DNA of 64,000 nucleotides from Flavobacterium terrigena (GTDB lineage: Bacteria; Bacteroidota; Bacteroidia; Flavobacteriales; Flavobacteriaceae), in contig NZ_FNYA01000005.1 of the NCBI RefSeq assembly GCF_900108955.1, positions 62,001 through 126,000 on the forward strand, given 5' to 3'. Shown here one piece after another: positions 51,454 through 60,425 of this stretch (positions are counted from its first letter, which is position 1; every line of letters starts with the position of its first letter). The notes under the pieces are model-generated. The model did no database searches, was not told the origin of the DNA, and saw only the letters and a program-made list of their open reading frames with translations. The position numbers and the translations under genes are program-made.

Positions 51454-53565
51454 ATGCAAAATTTAAGATTTATCCTGTTTTTACTGGTGTTTAAATCCTT
51501 TTCTCAAAACGAAAAAAAAGACACGATTCAAGCAGCTTCAATTAAGGAAGTTGTAATAACCGGTCAATTTGCTCCACAAGCAATTAAAAAATCTATTTTT
51601 AATGTGCGACTAATTTCTGCAAAAGACATTCAGAATTTAGCAGCAAATAACTTATCAGATGTATTGAGTCAGTATTTGAATATTACGGTTAGACCGAGCG
51701 GAACAAATGGTCGTTCTACGGTATCTTTATTTGGATTGGATGCGCAATATTTTAAGATTTTGGTGGATAATGTTCCTTTAGTTAACGAAGCGGGATTAGG
51801 AAACAATACCGATTTATCCCAAATCAATTTAAACGATATTGAGCAAATAGAAATTGTGGAAGGTTCGATGGGCGTGACTCACGGAGCTAATGCGGTGAGT
51901 GGTGTTTTGAATATTGTAACCAAAAAGTCTTCACAAAATAAATGGAATATTTCTGCAACTGCTCAAGAAGAAACGATTAAAGATGAATATTCACTTTTTG
52001 AACGTGGAAAACACATTCAAGCTTTAAAAGTTTCTCATAATATCAATGACAATTGGTTTGTGAGTTTAGGTGCGAACAGAAATGATTTTCAAGGTTTTCT
52101 AGATGATAAAAAAGGGGAAAATTACAGCGAAAACGACAAAATGCGCGGTTTCAGATGGCTTCCAAAAGAACAACTCAATTCTACCGCATTACTCTCATAC
52201 CATAAAAATAATTTCAATTTTTTCTACAAATTTGAATATTTAGATGAAACGATTGACTTCTATAATAGCACCGTGCAATCGGGTTATAACACGCAATTAG
52301 GTTCTTATCGTTATGCAAGTGACAAAAGGTATTTGGTTAACCGATATTTTCATAATTTGAATGCTACTGGGAAAATTTTATCAAAACTGAATTATAATGT
52401 TTCGCTTTCACACCAGAAACAAACTAGAAATGTAGAAGATTTTAGATATTATTTACAAAACAAATCGGAAGCAAATAATGTGATTGAAAAAGATCAATCG
52501 ATGGAAGTTTTATATTCTACGGGAACTTTGAGTAATTTCTTCTCGGACAAAAAAGTCGATTTACAATTGGGTTATGAAATCGTCAACAACAAAGGATTTT
52601 CTTTGGTTCAAGAAGCAAATAACATCATCATTCCCATTCGAAAAACGCTTGAAAATTATGATTTCTTTATTTCTTCTGAAATTAAGGCTACGGAAAAATT
52701 CTCTATTCGACCTGGAATGCGATTTTCAACACAATCAAAATTTAAAGATCAATATGCTTCTTCTTTAGGATTAAGATATTTGTTCGAAAAAGGAATGGAA
52801 CTTCGAGGCTCGTATGGAAATTCATTCAGAACTCCATCTTTTGAAGAATTATATTCGAAACAAATTTTTGATGGCCACTTTTTTGCTGGAAACGAAAACC
52901 TGATTCCAGAAACCAGCACTTCGTATGAAATGAGTCTGAAAAAAACCTCTTTTTTAGCCTCAGAATTGCAAATTTCAAACACTTTTTCGGGAAGTTTTTT
53001 AGATGTGAATGACAGAATTGACATGGCTTTGGTGCGATTTAATGCAGATACTGGAAATCCAGAATACGAATACATCAATATTAGTAAATACAGAATGTGG
53101 AATTTTTCTACGATGAACCAATTCAAAAAAGACAATTGGTCATTTACTATTGGCGCTTCTGTAATTGGAATTTCTCAAAAAATAGAAAATCAGGTTTTTG
53201 CATCCAATGAAAAGTATTTGTATTCGATGAATTTGAATTCAAGCGTTTCTTATTCCGTACCAAAATGGAAAACCACTTTTTCTACTTATTACAAACTAAA
53301 CGGAAAATCACAACAATTTATAGAAGGCACTTCGGAATATATCATTTCAACTGTTGATTCAAGCAGTTGGTTGGATGCTTCTATCAGAAAAACATTTTTC
53401 AAAGACAAATTAGAAACGACAATTGGTGCAAGAAACTTACTAAATGTGACAAGCATCAATCAAACCAAAACCAATGAAGGAGCAGGACACGCAACCTCAT
53501 CACAAATTATGCTGGCTTATGGTCGCTCCTATTTTTTAAAACTCACGTATAACCTTAATTTTTAA
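51454..53565 (+). CDS. TonB-dependent heme/iron receptor
   Basis: 703 residues. Signal peptide to FKSFSQ, TonB-box-like SIKEVVITGQFAPQ, plug domain (about 45-165; LSDVLSQYLNITVRPSG, VDNVPLVNEAG, IEIVEGSMGVTHGANAVSG) and barrel with the FRTPSFEELYS motif typical of siderophore/heme receptors, ending LKLTYNLNF. It transports ligand across the outer membrane. The downstream HmuY-family lipoprotein (18 bp) and the divergent DUF6607 gene point to heme. Ligand inferred. Confidence 0.9.
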   Translation: MQNLRFILFLLVFKSFSQNEKKDTIQAASIKEVVITGQFAPQAIKKSIFNVRLISAKDIQNLAANNLSDVLSQYLNITVRPSGTNGRSTVSLFGLDAQYFKILVDNVPLVNEAGLGNNTDLSQINLNDIEQIEIVEGSMGVTHGANAVSGVLNIVTKKSSQNKWNISATAQEETIKDEYSLFERGKHIQALKVSHNINDNWFVSLGANRNDFQGFLDDKKGENYSENDKMRGFRWLPKEQLNSTALLSYHKNNFNFFYKFEYLDETIDFYNSTVQSGYNTQLGSYRYASDKRYLVNRYFHNLNATGKILSKLNYNVSLSHQKQTRNVEDFRYYLQNKSEANNVIEKDQSMEVLYSTGTLSNFFSDKKVDLQLGYEIVNNKGFSLVQEANNIIIPIRKTLENYDFFISSEIKATEKFSIRPGMRFSTQSKFKDQYASSLGLRYLFEKGMELRGSYGNSFRTPSFEELYSKQIFDGHFFAGNENLIPETSTSYEMSLKKTSFLASELQISNTFSGSFLDVNDRIDMALVRFNADTGNPEYEYINISKYRMWNFSTMNQFKKDNWSFTIGASVIGISQKIENQVFASNEKYLYSMNLNSSVSYSVPKWKTTFSTYYKLNGKSQQFIEGTSEYIISTVDSSSWLDASIRKTFFKDKLETTIGARNLLNVTSINQTKTNEGAGHATSSQIMLAYGRSYFLKLTYNLNF

Positions 53566-53583
53566 TATTTATAATTTAATACT

Positions 53584-54672
53584 ATGAAATCAACAATTTT
53601 AACTTTAGGCTTTGCCTTGCTAACTTTAGCATCATGTTCAAAAGATGACGAAACTGCTCCAATAGCAGGAACACCCGCTTCAACTGGAGCGATTAAACAA
53701 CCTGAAGTTGGTGGAGCCAATCAACCCAATCAAGTATATTTAGATTTAAGTACAGAAACTTCAACTCCTGTTAACAGAGCTTCTTGGGATTTCGGATTTT
53801 CATCTGGTGCTGACTTTAGAGTTGCAATTAACGGAGCTGTGAAAATGGCTGTAAAACAATTAGCAACTACTGATATGTCTATCACGCAAACTTCAGATGC
53901 AAGTGTAGCAGTTGGTGCGGGTACAAATCCTGCAAGCAACGGATATTGCGATAATCCAACTGGAATTTTAGTTGGTGCTGGTGCTGGAATTGGAACAGCT
54001 ATTGCAGAAGTTTCAGCAAATGATGCTGACAACAAAGTGTATTTAGTCAACTTAGGATTTGCAGTTTCAACAACTACTCCAAACGTAGGTTCTGTTAGTA
54101 TTGATGGTGATGCCAGAGGTTGGAAAAAAGTTAGATTTTTAAGAAATGGTAACGGATACAAAATTCAATATGCCGATTTAGATTCAGCAACTTTTACTGA
54201 AAAAACTATTTCTAAAGATGCAGAATTCAACTTTACTTTTTTTAGCATGGCATCTGGAACTACAGTAGCTGTAGAACCACAAAAAACAAAATGGGATGTG
54301 TGTTTTACCACTTTTACAAACTATTTAAATGCGGGCACAGAAGTAACATACGGATATTCTGACTTTATTACAACAAACATGAAAGGCGGAACAAAAGCAT
54401 ATCAAGTTTTAACTTCTGAATTTACTTATGATGCTTTTACAAAATCAAAAATTGTGGAAGCCAACTTTACAACTTCAGCAACTGACCAAAGAATTATTGG
54501 TTCAAACTGGAGAAATGGCGGTGGTCCATCAACTTTACCAAGTGTAAAAACAGATCGTTTTTATGTGGTGAAAGATGTAGCTGGAAATTATTACAAAATT
54601 AAATTCTTAGCAATGACAAATGATGCGGGAGTTAGAGGAAATCCAACTATTCAATATGCTATCTTAAATTAA
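53584..54672 (+). CDS. HmuY family heme-binding lipoprotein
   Basis: 362 residues. Lipobox LTLASCSKDD (Cys19). HmuY-family blocks are NQVYLDLSTETSTPVNRASWDFGFSSGADFRV (split: NQVYLDLST, then ASWDFGFSSG), RGWKKVRFLRNGNGYKIQYADL, TKWDVCFTTFTNYLN and KDVAGNYYKIKFLAM. HmuY captures heme at the cell surface and hands it to the receptor. Compared with Porphyromonas HmuY this is longer and has an additional internal segment. Last gene of the receptor operon; terminator at 54740. Confidence 0.9.
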   Translation: MKSTILTLGFALLTLASCSKDDETAPIAGTPASTGAIKQPEVGGANQPNQVYLDLSTETSTPVNRASWDFGFSSGADFRVAINGAVKMAVKQLATTDMSITQTSDASVAVGAGTNPASNGYCDNPTGILVGAGAGIGTAIAEVSANDADNKVYLVNLGFAVSTTTPNVGSVSIDGDARGWKKVRFLRNGNGYKIQYADLDSATFTEKTISKDAEFNFTFFSMASGTTVAVEPQKTKWDVCFTTFTNYLNAGTEVTYGYSDFITTNMKGGTKAYQVLTSEFTYDAFTKSKIVEANFTTSATDQRIIGSNWRNGGGPSTLPSVKTDRFYVVKDVAGNYYKIKFLAMTNDAGVRGNPTIQYAILN

Positions 54673-54739
54673 TAGAAATTTCTATTTTAAAGGAAAAATC
54701 GGAGTTTCCAAATAAACTTTGAATTTTGTTTGTGTTTTG

Positions 54740-54778
54740 ATTAAAGGCTGCTCACATTTGGGCAGTCTTTAATTTTTA
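54740..54778 (+). terminator. rho-independent terminator after hmuY-like gene
   Basis: 12-bp stem ATTAAAGGCTGC with GCAGTCTTTAAT (one G-T pair), then TTTTT. It separates the heme operon from the riboswitch. Confidence 0.88.
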
Positions 54779-54800
54779 AATTCATAACTTTACCAAAATA

Positions 54801-54942
54801 TTAAAATCAATTTCGGAAAGTAAAATCACTTTCCATATGGAATCAAGTTAAATTCTTGAACTGTCGTGCAACTGTAATTTCCTTTAGGAATAAGTCAGAT
54901 ACATAAAATTGATTTTTGTTTACGCATCACGAAAGTGCATAA
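54801..54942 (+). promoter_or_regulatory. cobalamin riboswitch (compact form)
   Basis: P1 is an 11-bp helix pairing 54803-54813 (AAAATCAATTT) with 54906-54916. Next come hairpin GGAAAGT/ACTTTCC (54815-54834), TCAAG/CTTGA (54843-54859), the hallmark sequence ACTGTCGTGCAACTGTAA, a small TTCC/GGAA hairpin and AAGTCAGA, in the order of the cobalamin aptamer. After P1 a hairpin (54921-54941) exposes CACGA, the exact complement of TCGTG in the aptamer loop, as expected for the L5-L13 kissing interaction. Canonical loops use CCCGC-type sequence, so both sides have changed together. Confidence 0.82.
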
Positions 54943-54980
54943 GCTACAATTCTTCGTTTCCCTATAATGAAGAAAAGTTC

Positions 54981-55021
54981 TGTTTTATTCGCTTTCATTA
55001 ATTTTAAAAAGGAATAAAACA
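54981..55021 (+). promoter_or_regulatory. start-codon-sequestering hairpin (riboswitch expression platform)
   Basis: TGTTTTATTC (54981-54990) pairs perfectly with GAATAAAACA (55012-55021), the last base being the A of the ATG. Forming this 10-bp stem would bury the initiation region of the PAS gene, so control is probably translational. Confidence 0.65.
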
Positions 55022-55503
55022 TGTTTGACAAATACGACCAAGCCTGGGCAAAATATCAAAAAAAATTAAGAATATTGCCTTTACCATTAATTTCATGGGA
55101 TGTTTTTAGCACGACAAATTTGGAAGCTTCCAATTTCAATTCGCTTCAAAAAAAATGGGTCAACAAAGAAGATTATCACAATCATATTGTCAAAAAATCT
55201 GTAGTTATTACTGATAAAAATCTCACTATATTATTCGCTACAAAAGAAATTTCAGAATTAACAGGATATCATTCTTCTGAAATTATTGGAAAATCGCCAA
55301 GAATGTTTCAAGGTATTTTGACATCGGAAAGCACAAAAAACAGCATTCGAGAAGCGATCAGCAAAAAGCATCCATTTAAAGAAGTTTTACTAAACTACAG
55401 AAAAGACGGCTCTACTTATTGGTGCGAAATTGAAGCCTATCCAAAATTTGACAAGAAAAACAACTTAGTTCACTTTATCGCATTCGAAAGAATTGCCTCA
55501 TAA
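55021..55503 (+). CDS. single PAS-domain protein under a cobalamin riboswitch
   Basis: 160 residues. A family-specific N-terminal part (MFDKYDQAWAKYQKKLRILP, PLISWDVF) precedes one PAS domain (about 60-158) with VVITDKNLTILFATKEISEL, GYHSSEIIGKSPRMFQG and NYRKDGSTYWCEIEAYP. No kinase, cyclase or DNA-binding part is attached. The loop GKSPRMFQG has Pro where LOV photoreceptors have Cys, so it is not a LOV protein. As an isolated sensor it presumably acts on a partner. It lies right behind the riboswitch and is followed by a thioesterase gene after 20 bp. Confidence 0.85.
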   Translation: MFDKYDQAWAKYQKKLRILPLPLISWDVFSTTNLEASNFNSLQKKWVNKEDYHNHIVKKSVVITDKNLTILFATKEISELTGYHSSEIIGKSPRMFQGILTSESTKNSIREAISKKHPFKEVLLNYRKDGSTYWCEIEAYPKFDKKNNLVHFIAFERIAS

Positions 55504-55523
55504 TAATCTATATAAACCTACAC

Positions 55524-55910
55524 ATGAAAACACAAGAAGAAAAAATTAACGATTCTACCACAAGAGTTTTTAAAGCCGTATTTCCTAATACAACCAATCA
55601 TTACGACACTTTATTTGGAGGAACGGCGATGCAATTTATGGATGAAGTCGCTTTTATTACAGCAACAAGATATAGTCGCCAAAAAATGGTGACAGTTAGC
55701 AGCGATCGCATTGATTTTAAAAGACCAATTCCGCATGGAACTATTATTGAATTGATAGGAAAAGTAACGTATTTAGGCACAACCAGTTTGAAAGTTAGAG
55801 TCGATATTTTTATTGAAGAAATGTATTCCAATTCTAGAGAAAAAGCCATTACAGGTGAATTTACTTTCGTAGCTATTGACGAAAATAAAAAAGCGGTTAA
55901 AGTGGAATAA
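55524..55910 (+). CDS. acyl-CoA thioesterase, hotdog fold (YciA-like)
   Basis: 128 residues, single hotdog domain. Motifs NHYDTLFGGTAMQFMDEVAFITA (split: NHYDTLFGG with catalytic-loop Asp and MQFMDEVAF) and VSSDRIDFKRPIPHG fit the acyl-CoA thioesterase II / YciA / BACH group, which hydrolyses cytosolic acyl-CoAs. In the same direction and close behind the PAS gene, so possibly under the same riboswitch-containing transcript. Confidence 0.9.
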   Translation: MKTQEEKINDSTTRVFKAVFPNTTNHYDTLFGGTAMQFMDEVAFITATRYSRQKMVTVSSDRIDFKRPIPHGTIIELIGKVTYLGTTSLKVRVDIFIEEMYSNSREKAITGEFTFVAIDENKKAVKVE

Positions 55911-55920
55911 AATTATTATT

Positions 55921-56577
55921 CTATTTAACGTTTTTATCTGATTTTGCGCCCAATCTATACATCGCGTACATTGGGCCAAATTTCATTTTTAGTAAGGCAA
56001 TTTTATTATTTTTAGAATTTGATAATCCCTCTTTCTCCACCTCATTTTTTCGAGAATCTAAAGCTTCATATAATGCTTTAATTTCGTCCCAATCTTCTCT
56101 AGAATAAGAATATTTATTTTCTTGAATAGTTTCAATGAAGTCTTCATAAACAGTAAGAATATTTCTTTTGTTTACCCATTCAAACTTCATGTCATTGGTT
56201 AGAGATGCTTCTCCGAATAATGCAGTACGAATTGTATTTTTTCTTCTTAAAGCCTTTTCTTTTTGTTTTTGTGCTAAGAGATGGTTTTTATAAGCATCAT
56301 ACTTTGTAGAAACTTTATCTACTGATGATTGAAGTGCCTTTTTATCTGAAACTCTTTCAAGCGAAACCTCTGCTTTAGCTTTGGCTTTATCCAAATCAAT
56401 CTGAATGCTTTCCCAGTTAGCCAAAGCTTCTGAATCTGCAATTCTACTAATAGAATCTACATATTTATTATACTCTTCTACTGCTCTTTTGGCATGCTCC
56501 TGCTCTTCGTTTTTACAACTTACGAAGGTTGTGCTTACAAAAGCTACTGTAAAAATTAATTTGATGTAGTTGCTCAT
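55921..56577 (-). CDS. hypothetical lipoprotein, helical
   Basis: 218 residues from the ATG at 56577 (MSNYIKLIFTVAFVSTTFVSC); another ATG lies at 56589. Lipobox FVSC. The mature part is highly charged and helical with coiled-coil tendency (LDKAKAKAEVSLERVSDKKALQSSV, HLLAQKQKEKALRRK). No family recognised. It lies close to small stress-type membrane genes on the same strand. Confidence 0.72.
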   Translation of the reverse strand: MSNYIKLIFTVAFVSTTFVSCKNEEQEHAKRAVEEYNKYVDSISRIADSEALANWESIQIDLDKAKAKAEVSLERVSDKKALQSSVDKVSTKYDAYKNHLLAQKQKEKALRRKNTIRTALFGEASLTNDMKFEWVNKRNILTVYEDFIETIQENKYSYSREDWDEIKALYEALDSRKNEVEKEGLSNSKNNKIALLKMKFGPMYAMYRLGAKSDKNVK

Positions 56578-56757
56578 AATTTTATTCATTATATTATTGC
56601 TAAAATAATAATTTCAAACCATAAGCCACTCTAAAAGTTATGTATCCGAATTACTCGTTTGTAGATTGCTTTTGAGTAAAGGGTTGTCAAAAAAACATTT
56701 GTACAGAACCAAACATAGGGTTTCTTGACAATATAACCAAATTCAGATTCTCTTTAT

Positions 56758-56979
56758 TTATTGATTACCCTCAATTGTTTCTTTTGTTTCCTTTATTTTA
56801 TTTGAAATTTTATTGGTCAAATAATCTAATTGTGATTTTACACCTTTCTCTAAATTACTACCTTTTTTAGCAATTTTTTTTCTCGTATTTGTACCTTTAT
56901 CAGGCGCAAATAACACACCAAGTACAGCACCAATTGCCATACCACTAATTATCCCGAGAATTACTTTGTTTGTTTTCAT
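56758..56979 (-). CDS. YtxH domain protein
   Basis: 73 residues. One transmembrane helix with small residues (VILGIISGMAIGAVLGVLFAPDKG), then a basic, helical tail (NTRKKIAKKGSNLEKGVK). GAVLGVLFAPDKG is the YtxH signature. Family members are induced by general stress. It starts 5 bp after the stop of the 50-residue membrane gene. Confidence 0.9.
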   Translation of the reverse strand: MKTNKVILGIISGMAIGAVLGVLFAPDKGTNTRKKIAKKGSNLEKGVKSQLDYLTNKISNKIKETKETIEGNQ

Positions 56980-56983
56980 AATT

Positions 56984-57136
56984 TTATAAAGTTTTTCCTT
57001 TTATCAATCTTAATAGTATTGCTATTACAGCAATCACTAATAAAATGTGAATTAAGTATCCTGCGTCGTACATAAAAAATCCAAGAGCCCAAAGTATTAC
57101 CAATACTAATGCGATTGTATAAAGTAAATTTTCCAT
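56984..57136 (-). CDS. 50-residue lmo0937-type membrane protein
   Basis: ATG at 57136, TAA at 56984. Two hydrophobic helices (LLYTIALVLVILWALGFFMY and LIHILLVIAVIAILLRL) around YDAG, ending in KGKTL. This matches the tiny lmo0937 / DUF5670 membrane family. It forms an operon with the YtxH gene. Bacteroidota often group these with general stress genes. Confidence 0.8.
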   Translation of the reverse strand: MENLLYTIALVLVILWALGFFMYDAGYLIHILLVIAVIAILLRLIKGKTL

Positions 57137-57354
57137 TTCATTTAGAGTTAAAAATTAATTATTATTGAATTTGAGCGCAACATAAAAGCTCACCGCTCGT
57201 TTTTATATTTGGGAATGTTTAAGCTGTTTCTAATAAAGAGTATAACATTATCTACCTTTATTAGTACAAATTTGCAAAGATTTTATATCCTAAGTATTAC
57301 ATTATTTTTTGAAGTTGTTACACAATTTCAACTCATTCTGTTGTAGTTAAAACG

Positions 57355-57381
57355 AAAAAAACGTTTCAACAAGAAACGTTT
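57355..57381 (-). terminator. rho-independent terminator after the kinase gene
   Basis: AAACGTTTC/GAAACGTTT stem, 5-nt loop, then T-tract on the minus strand. Confidence 0.85.
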
Positions 57382-57403
57382 CACTTTATAATTATTGAAG
57401 TAT

Positions 57404-59185
57404 TTAGTCTTGTGGTAAATAGATCGTAAAAGTGGCACCTTTATTTATTTCTCCATCAGCAAAAATAAATCCTTTATGATTTTCTACTATCTTTTTACAA
57501 ATGGCTAAACCAATTCCAGTACCGCTGTATTCGTCTTTATTGTGAAGCCTATTAAAAAGTAAAAATATTTTTTCAGAATACTCAGAATCAAAACCAATTC
57601 CGTTGTCTTTGAAAATTATTTTATAGTATTTGTTTTTTTCATTTACTGGAATGCTATCTTCTTCTGAAGCATCAACTTTACTAATATTTATAGCAATAAT
57701 TGGGGCAACATTTTCTTGGCTATATTTAAGTGAATTACTAATTAAGTTCGTAAACAATTGTTGCACTTGAAACGGAATCACATTCAAGTTTGGCAATTTA
57801 TCATTAATTATTTTCGCCTTTTTTTCTTCAATTATTTGTGCCAATTCTAGTTTCGAATTATCTAATACTTCATTCAAATCCGTTTTTTCAAATATTTGTT
57901 CTGTTTTATTGGCTCTTGAAAATTTCAATAAGTCATCAATAAGCACACGCATTCTTTGTGAAGAATCTTGAATTCTCAACAAATATTGTTTCCCATTTTC
58001 TGAAAGAGAATCCAAATCTTTGTCGACTAATCTTGAAATAAAGGTTTGTATTTTTCGAAGTGGTTCTTGTAAATCGTGACTCGCGACATAATTGAACGTT
58101 TGTAATTCTTTGTTATTGGCTTCTAATTCTCTATTTCGTTCTTCAATTGCCTGATTGGTTAATACTTCATCCGTTACATCACTTGTTGTTCCAATTAATA
58201 TTTTTTCTCCAGATTTGTTGGCTACTATTTTTCCATTTCCTCTTAAATATCTTAAACTACCATCGGCTCGTATCACTCTATACGTAAAAGGAACAACTTT
58301 GTCTTTGGTAATCATTTTGAGAATAATATCTTTCACATACGATAAATCATCTGGATGAATGTATTTTAAAAACCCTTCCAAAGAAGCTTCAAATGCATAC
58401 GGTTTTAAACCAAGTAGTCGGTATTCATTTTCAGAGAACGTATATTCATTGGTTTCTAAATTTAAATACCACGTTCCAAAATCACCAATTTGCTCCGTTA
58501 AGTGATTCGATTCGTTGTTTAGTGCCAATTGTTCATTTTTCTGACGCATTTCCTCCAAATCTCTACTAATTTTCACAAATGCCATAGTAATTATAGCTAT
58601 TGTACTAAATAAAGTAATATAAATAATTGCTGGAGTCGTATCGGTAATGTTGCTGTTTTTTGCTGTCCTTTCTGTCAATAATTTTTTTTCGTTTGCTAAC
58701 ATGATTCTGATAAAAATTTTAATTTTATCCATAACCATTTTACCACTGAGTAGATTCCCTTCTATATCATCAACTGTTAAAGGAACATCATGGTTGACAG
58801 TTTCATCAACAATTTTAAATTTTTCATTTACTAATACTTCTAATTTTTTTAAAAGCAACTTTTGTTTCAGATTGTCTTTAGTAAGGAATTCAATTCTAAT
58901 TATATTTTTAGTAATCTCTTTTTTTAAATCTGCAATATTTTGAATTAAATTTTTATTTTTTACTAACAAATAATTTCTTCTTTCAAGTTCTAAATCTTTG
59001 ATATTTGTGTAAAGTTGTTCAATTTCCACAGTAACTTTATAACTATGTGCTACTGATTTTGAAGATGAAATTAACAAATCAACATGTCTGTAAGTCAATG
59101 CTGAAACGAAAATCATAATGAAAACAGCTATTACAAATACAATTCTCAAAAAGAGCGGCGATTTATGTATTGAAAAAATTTGCAT
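57404..59185 (-). CDS. CHASE3-PAS hybrid-free sensor histidine kinase
   Basis: 593 residues. Transmembrane helix 1 (about 12-32), periplasmic CHASE3-like helical domain (about 35-180, YTNIKDLELERRNYLLVK), helix 2 (about 185-207), a PAS_3 domain (about 225-345; YRVIRADGSLRYLRGNGKI), HisKA with phospho-His in NYVASHDLQEPLRKIQTF, and HATPase_c with NLISNSLKYS, DNGIGFDSEYSEKIF and GTGIGLAICKKI. This layout is typical of bacteriophytochrome-type kinases that pair with CheY-like single receivers. The receiver gene is immediately upstream (2 bp). Confidence 0.92.
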   Translation of the reverse strand: MQIFSIHKSPLFLRIVFVIAVFIMIFVSALTYRHVDLLISSSKSVAHSYKVTVEIEQLYTNIKDLELERRNYLLVKNKNLIQNIADLKKEITKNIIRIEFLTKDNLKQKLLLKKLEVLVNEKFKIVDETVNHDVPLTVDDIEGNLLSGKMVMDKIKIFIRIMLANEKKLLTERTAKNSNITDTTPAIIYITLFSTIAIITMAFVKISRDLEEMRQKNEQLALNNESNHLTEQIGDFGTWYLNLETNEYTFSENEYRLLGLKPYAFEASLEGFLKYIHPDDLSYVKDIILKMITKDKVVPFTYRVIRADGSLRYLRGNGKIVANKSGEKILIGTTSDVTDEVLTNQAIEERNRELEANNKELQTFNYVASHDLQEPLRKIQTFISRLVDKDLDSLSENGKQYLLRIQDSSQRMRVLIDDLLKFSRANKTEQIFEKTDLNEVLDNSKLELAQIIEEKKAKIINDKLPNLNVIPFQVQQLFTNLISNSLKYSQENVAPIIAINISKVDASEEDSIPVNEKNKYYKIIFKDNGIGFDSEYSEKIFLLFNRLHNKDEYSGTGIGLAICKKIVENHKGFIFADGEINKGATFTIYLPQD

Positions 59186-59187
59186 AA

Positions 59188-59634
59188 TTACATTCTAAAT
59201 AAAAAATTATCTTTATTTAAACCAGAAGTGTGATATTGCCAATTAAGTGTAACAACGTAAGACAAAACTCTTTTCAATTCATTAAAATCGCTAGGTTTTT
59301 TTATATAAATATTCGCACCGCAAATAAAAGTTTCCTCTATATGTTCTTCAGATGAAGAAGTGGAATAAATTGCAATAACAATATCGTCAAATCGTCTGTC
59401 GGCTTTTATTTCATGAAGACATTCAATCCCATTTTTCATAGGCATATTCAAATCTAGGAAAAGAACATTTGGGAGAATACTATCTTCTTTGTTTAGATAA
59501 TTCATCAATTCCACACCATCATTACAGGTTTGAACTTTGGTGCTAATTTTTAATTCATCAAAAGCATCTGTGAAAAACATTCTATCGTCTTCATCATCAT
59601 CAGCAAGGATAATGTGCATATACTCTTTTTCCAT
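59188..59634 (-). CDS. CheY-like single-domain response regulator (Rcp1 type)
   Basis: 148 residues, receiver domain only. ILADDDEDDRMFF gives the acidic pocket, FLDLNMPMKNG the phospho-Asp, YSTSSSEEHIEE the Thr/Ser switch and IKKPSDF the Lys. It has no output domain, so it probably acts by protein contact or as a phosphate relay. Translationally coupled to the kinase gene. Confidence 0.93.
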   Translation of the reverse strand: MEKEYMHIILADDDEDDRMFFTDAFDELKISTKVQTCNDGVELMNYLNKEDSILPNVLFLDLNMPMKNGIECLHEIKADRRFDDIVIAIYSTSSSEEHIEETFICGANIYIKKPSDFNELKRVLSYVVTLNWQYHTSGLNKDNFLFRM

Positions 59635-59655
59635 ATTGAATTATTTTTGTTACAG

Positions 59656-60207
59656 TTATAAATTTCTTTCTCTTCGTGAGGCAATAATTCTAAGAAAAGC
59701 GGAAGGCGTAATTCCAGTTGTGTTTTTAAACTGTTTACTTAAATGCGCAACGCTCGAGTAGTTTAATCGGAAAGCAATTTCTGTTAATGATAATTTATCG
59801 TTCAGAAAAAGTTGTTTGGCGAATTCAATTTTCTGAAGAATCACATAATTTTCAATTGAAGTATAGGTCACATCAGAAAACAAATTAGAAAGATACCCAT
59901 AACTATGATTTAGTTTTTCAGCCAAATAAACCGATACTTTTACATTCGGAACTTCTTCAGCATAAATCATTTCATGAATGATATCTTTAATTTTTTGAAC
60001 TAAAACCGTTTTCTGGTTCTCAATTATAGTAATTCCATATTCATCAAAAATGTATCGCAACTCTTCCAATTTTGCTTCCGGTACTTTTTCATGAAATTCT
60101 ATTTCACCAAAGCCTTGAATGGTATATTTATATCCAAAATCAGACAACTTATCTTCAAGAATCTTTTTCGTTAACAGATTATAATCAAATTTCAAAAATG
60201 CTCTCAT
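59656..60207 (-). CDS. AraC-type transcriptional regulator
   Basis: 183 residues. The N-terminal part (FGEIEFHEKVPEAKLEELRYIFDEYG) is a short ferredoxin-like domain seen in Bacteroidota AraC proteins. The C-terminal AraC domain has KVSVYLAEKLNHSYGYLSNLFSD and the second helix-turn-helix LTEIAFRLNYSSVAHLSKQFKNTTGITPSAFL (split into LTEIAFRLNYSS and KQFKNTTGITPSAFL). Located 21 bp before the receiver gene, so likely the regulator of the kinase-receiver system or of the neighbouring stress genes. Confidence 0.9.
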   Translation of the reverse strand: MRAFLKFDYNLLTKKILEDKLSDFGYKYTIQGFGEIEFHEKVPEAKLEELRYIFDEYGITIIENQKTVLVQKIKDIIHEMIYAEEVPNVKVSVYLAEKLNHSYGYLSNLFSDVTYTSIENYVILQKIEFAKQLFLNDKLSLTEIAFRLNYSSVAHLSKQFKNTTGITPSAFLRIIASRRERNL

Positions 60208-60425
60208 AGAATAAAGTTTACTTGTAAATATAAGAATTATTAGAAAACTATCCTTTTTTAAAGTGTTTATTTTTCTAATTTTAGTAGGTTATTTCACAAA
60301 TTTCGGAACAACTAATTCAATTTGATTATACAATTTTTGACAATTGTTATACTATTTCAATGGAAGCAAAACTGGAATTTAAAAATGACTTTTTTTTAAA
60401 CTCCAAAATAGTTACTTTTGAGAAC

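Noticed and set aside
55021..55503. PAS protein as a LOV blue-light receptor
   Set aside because: The loop is GKSPRMFQG; the photoactive cysteine of the LOV motif is replaced by proline.
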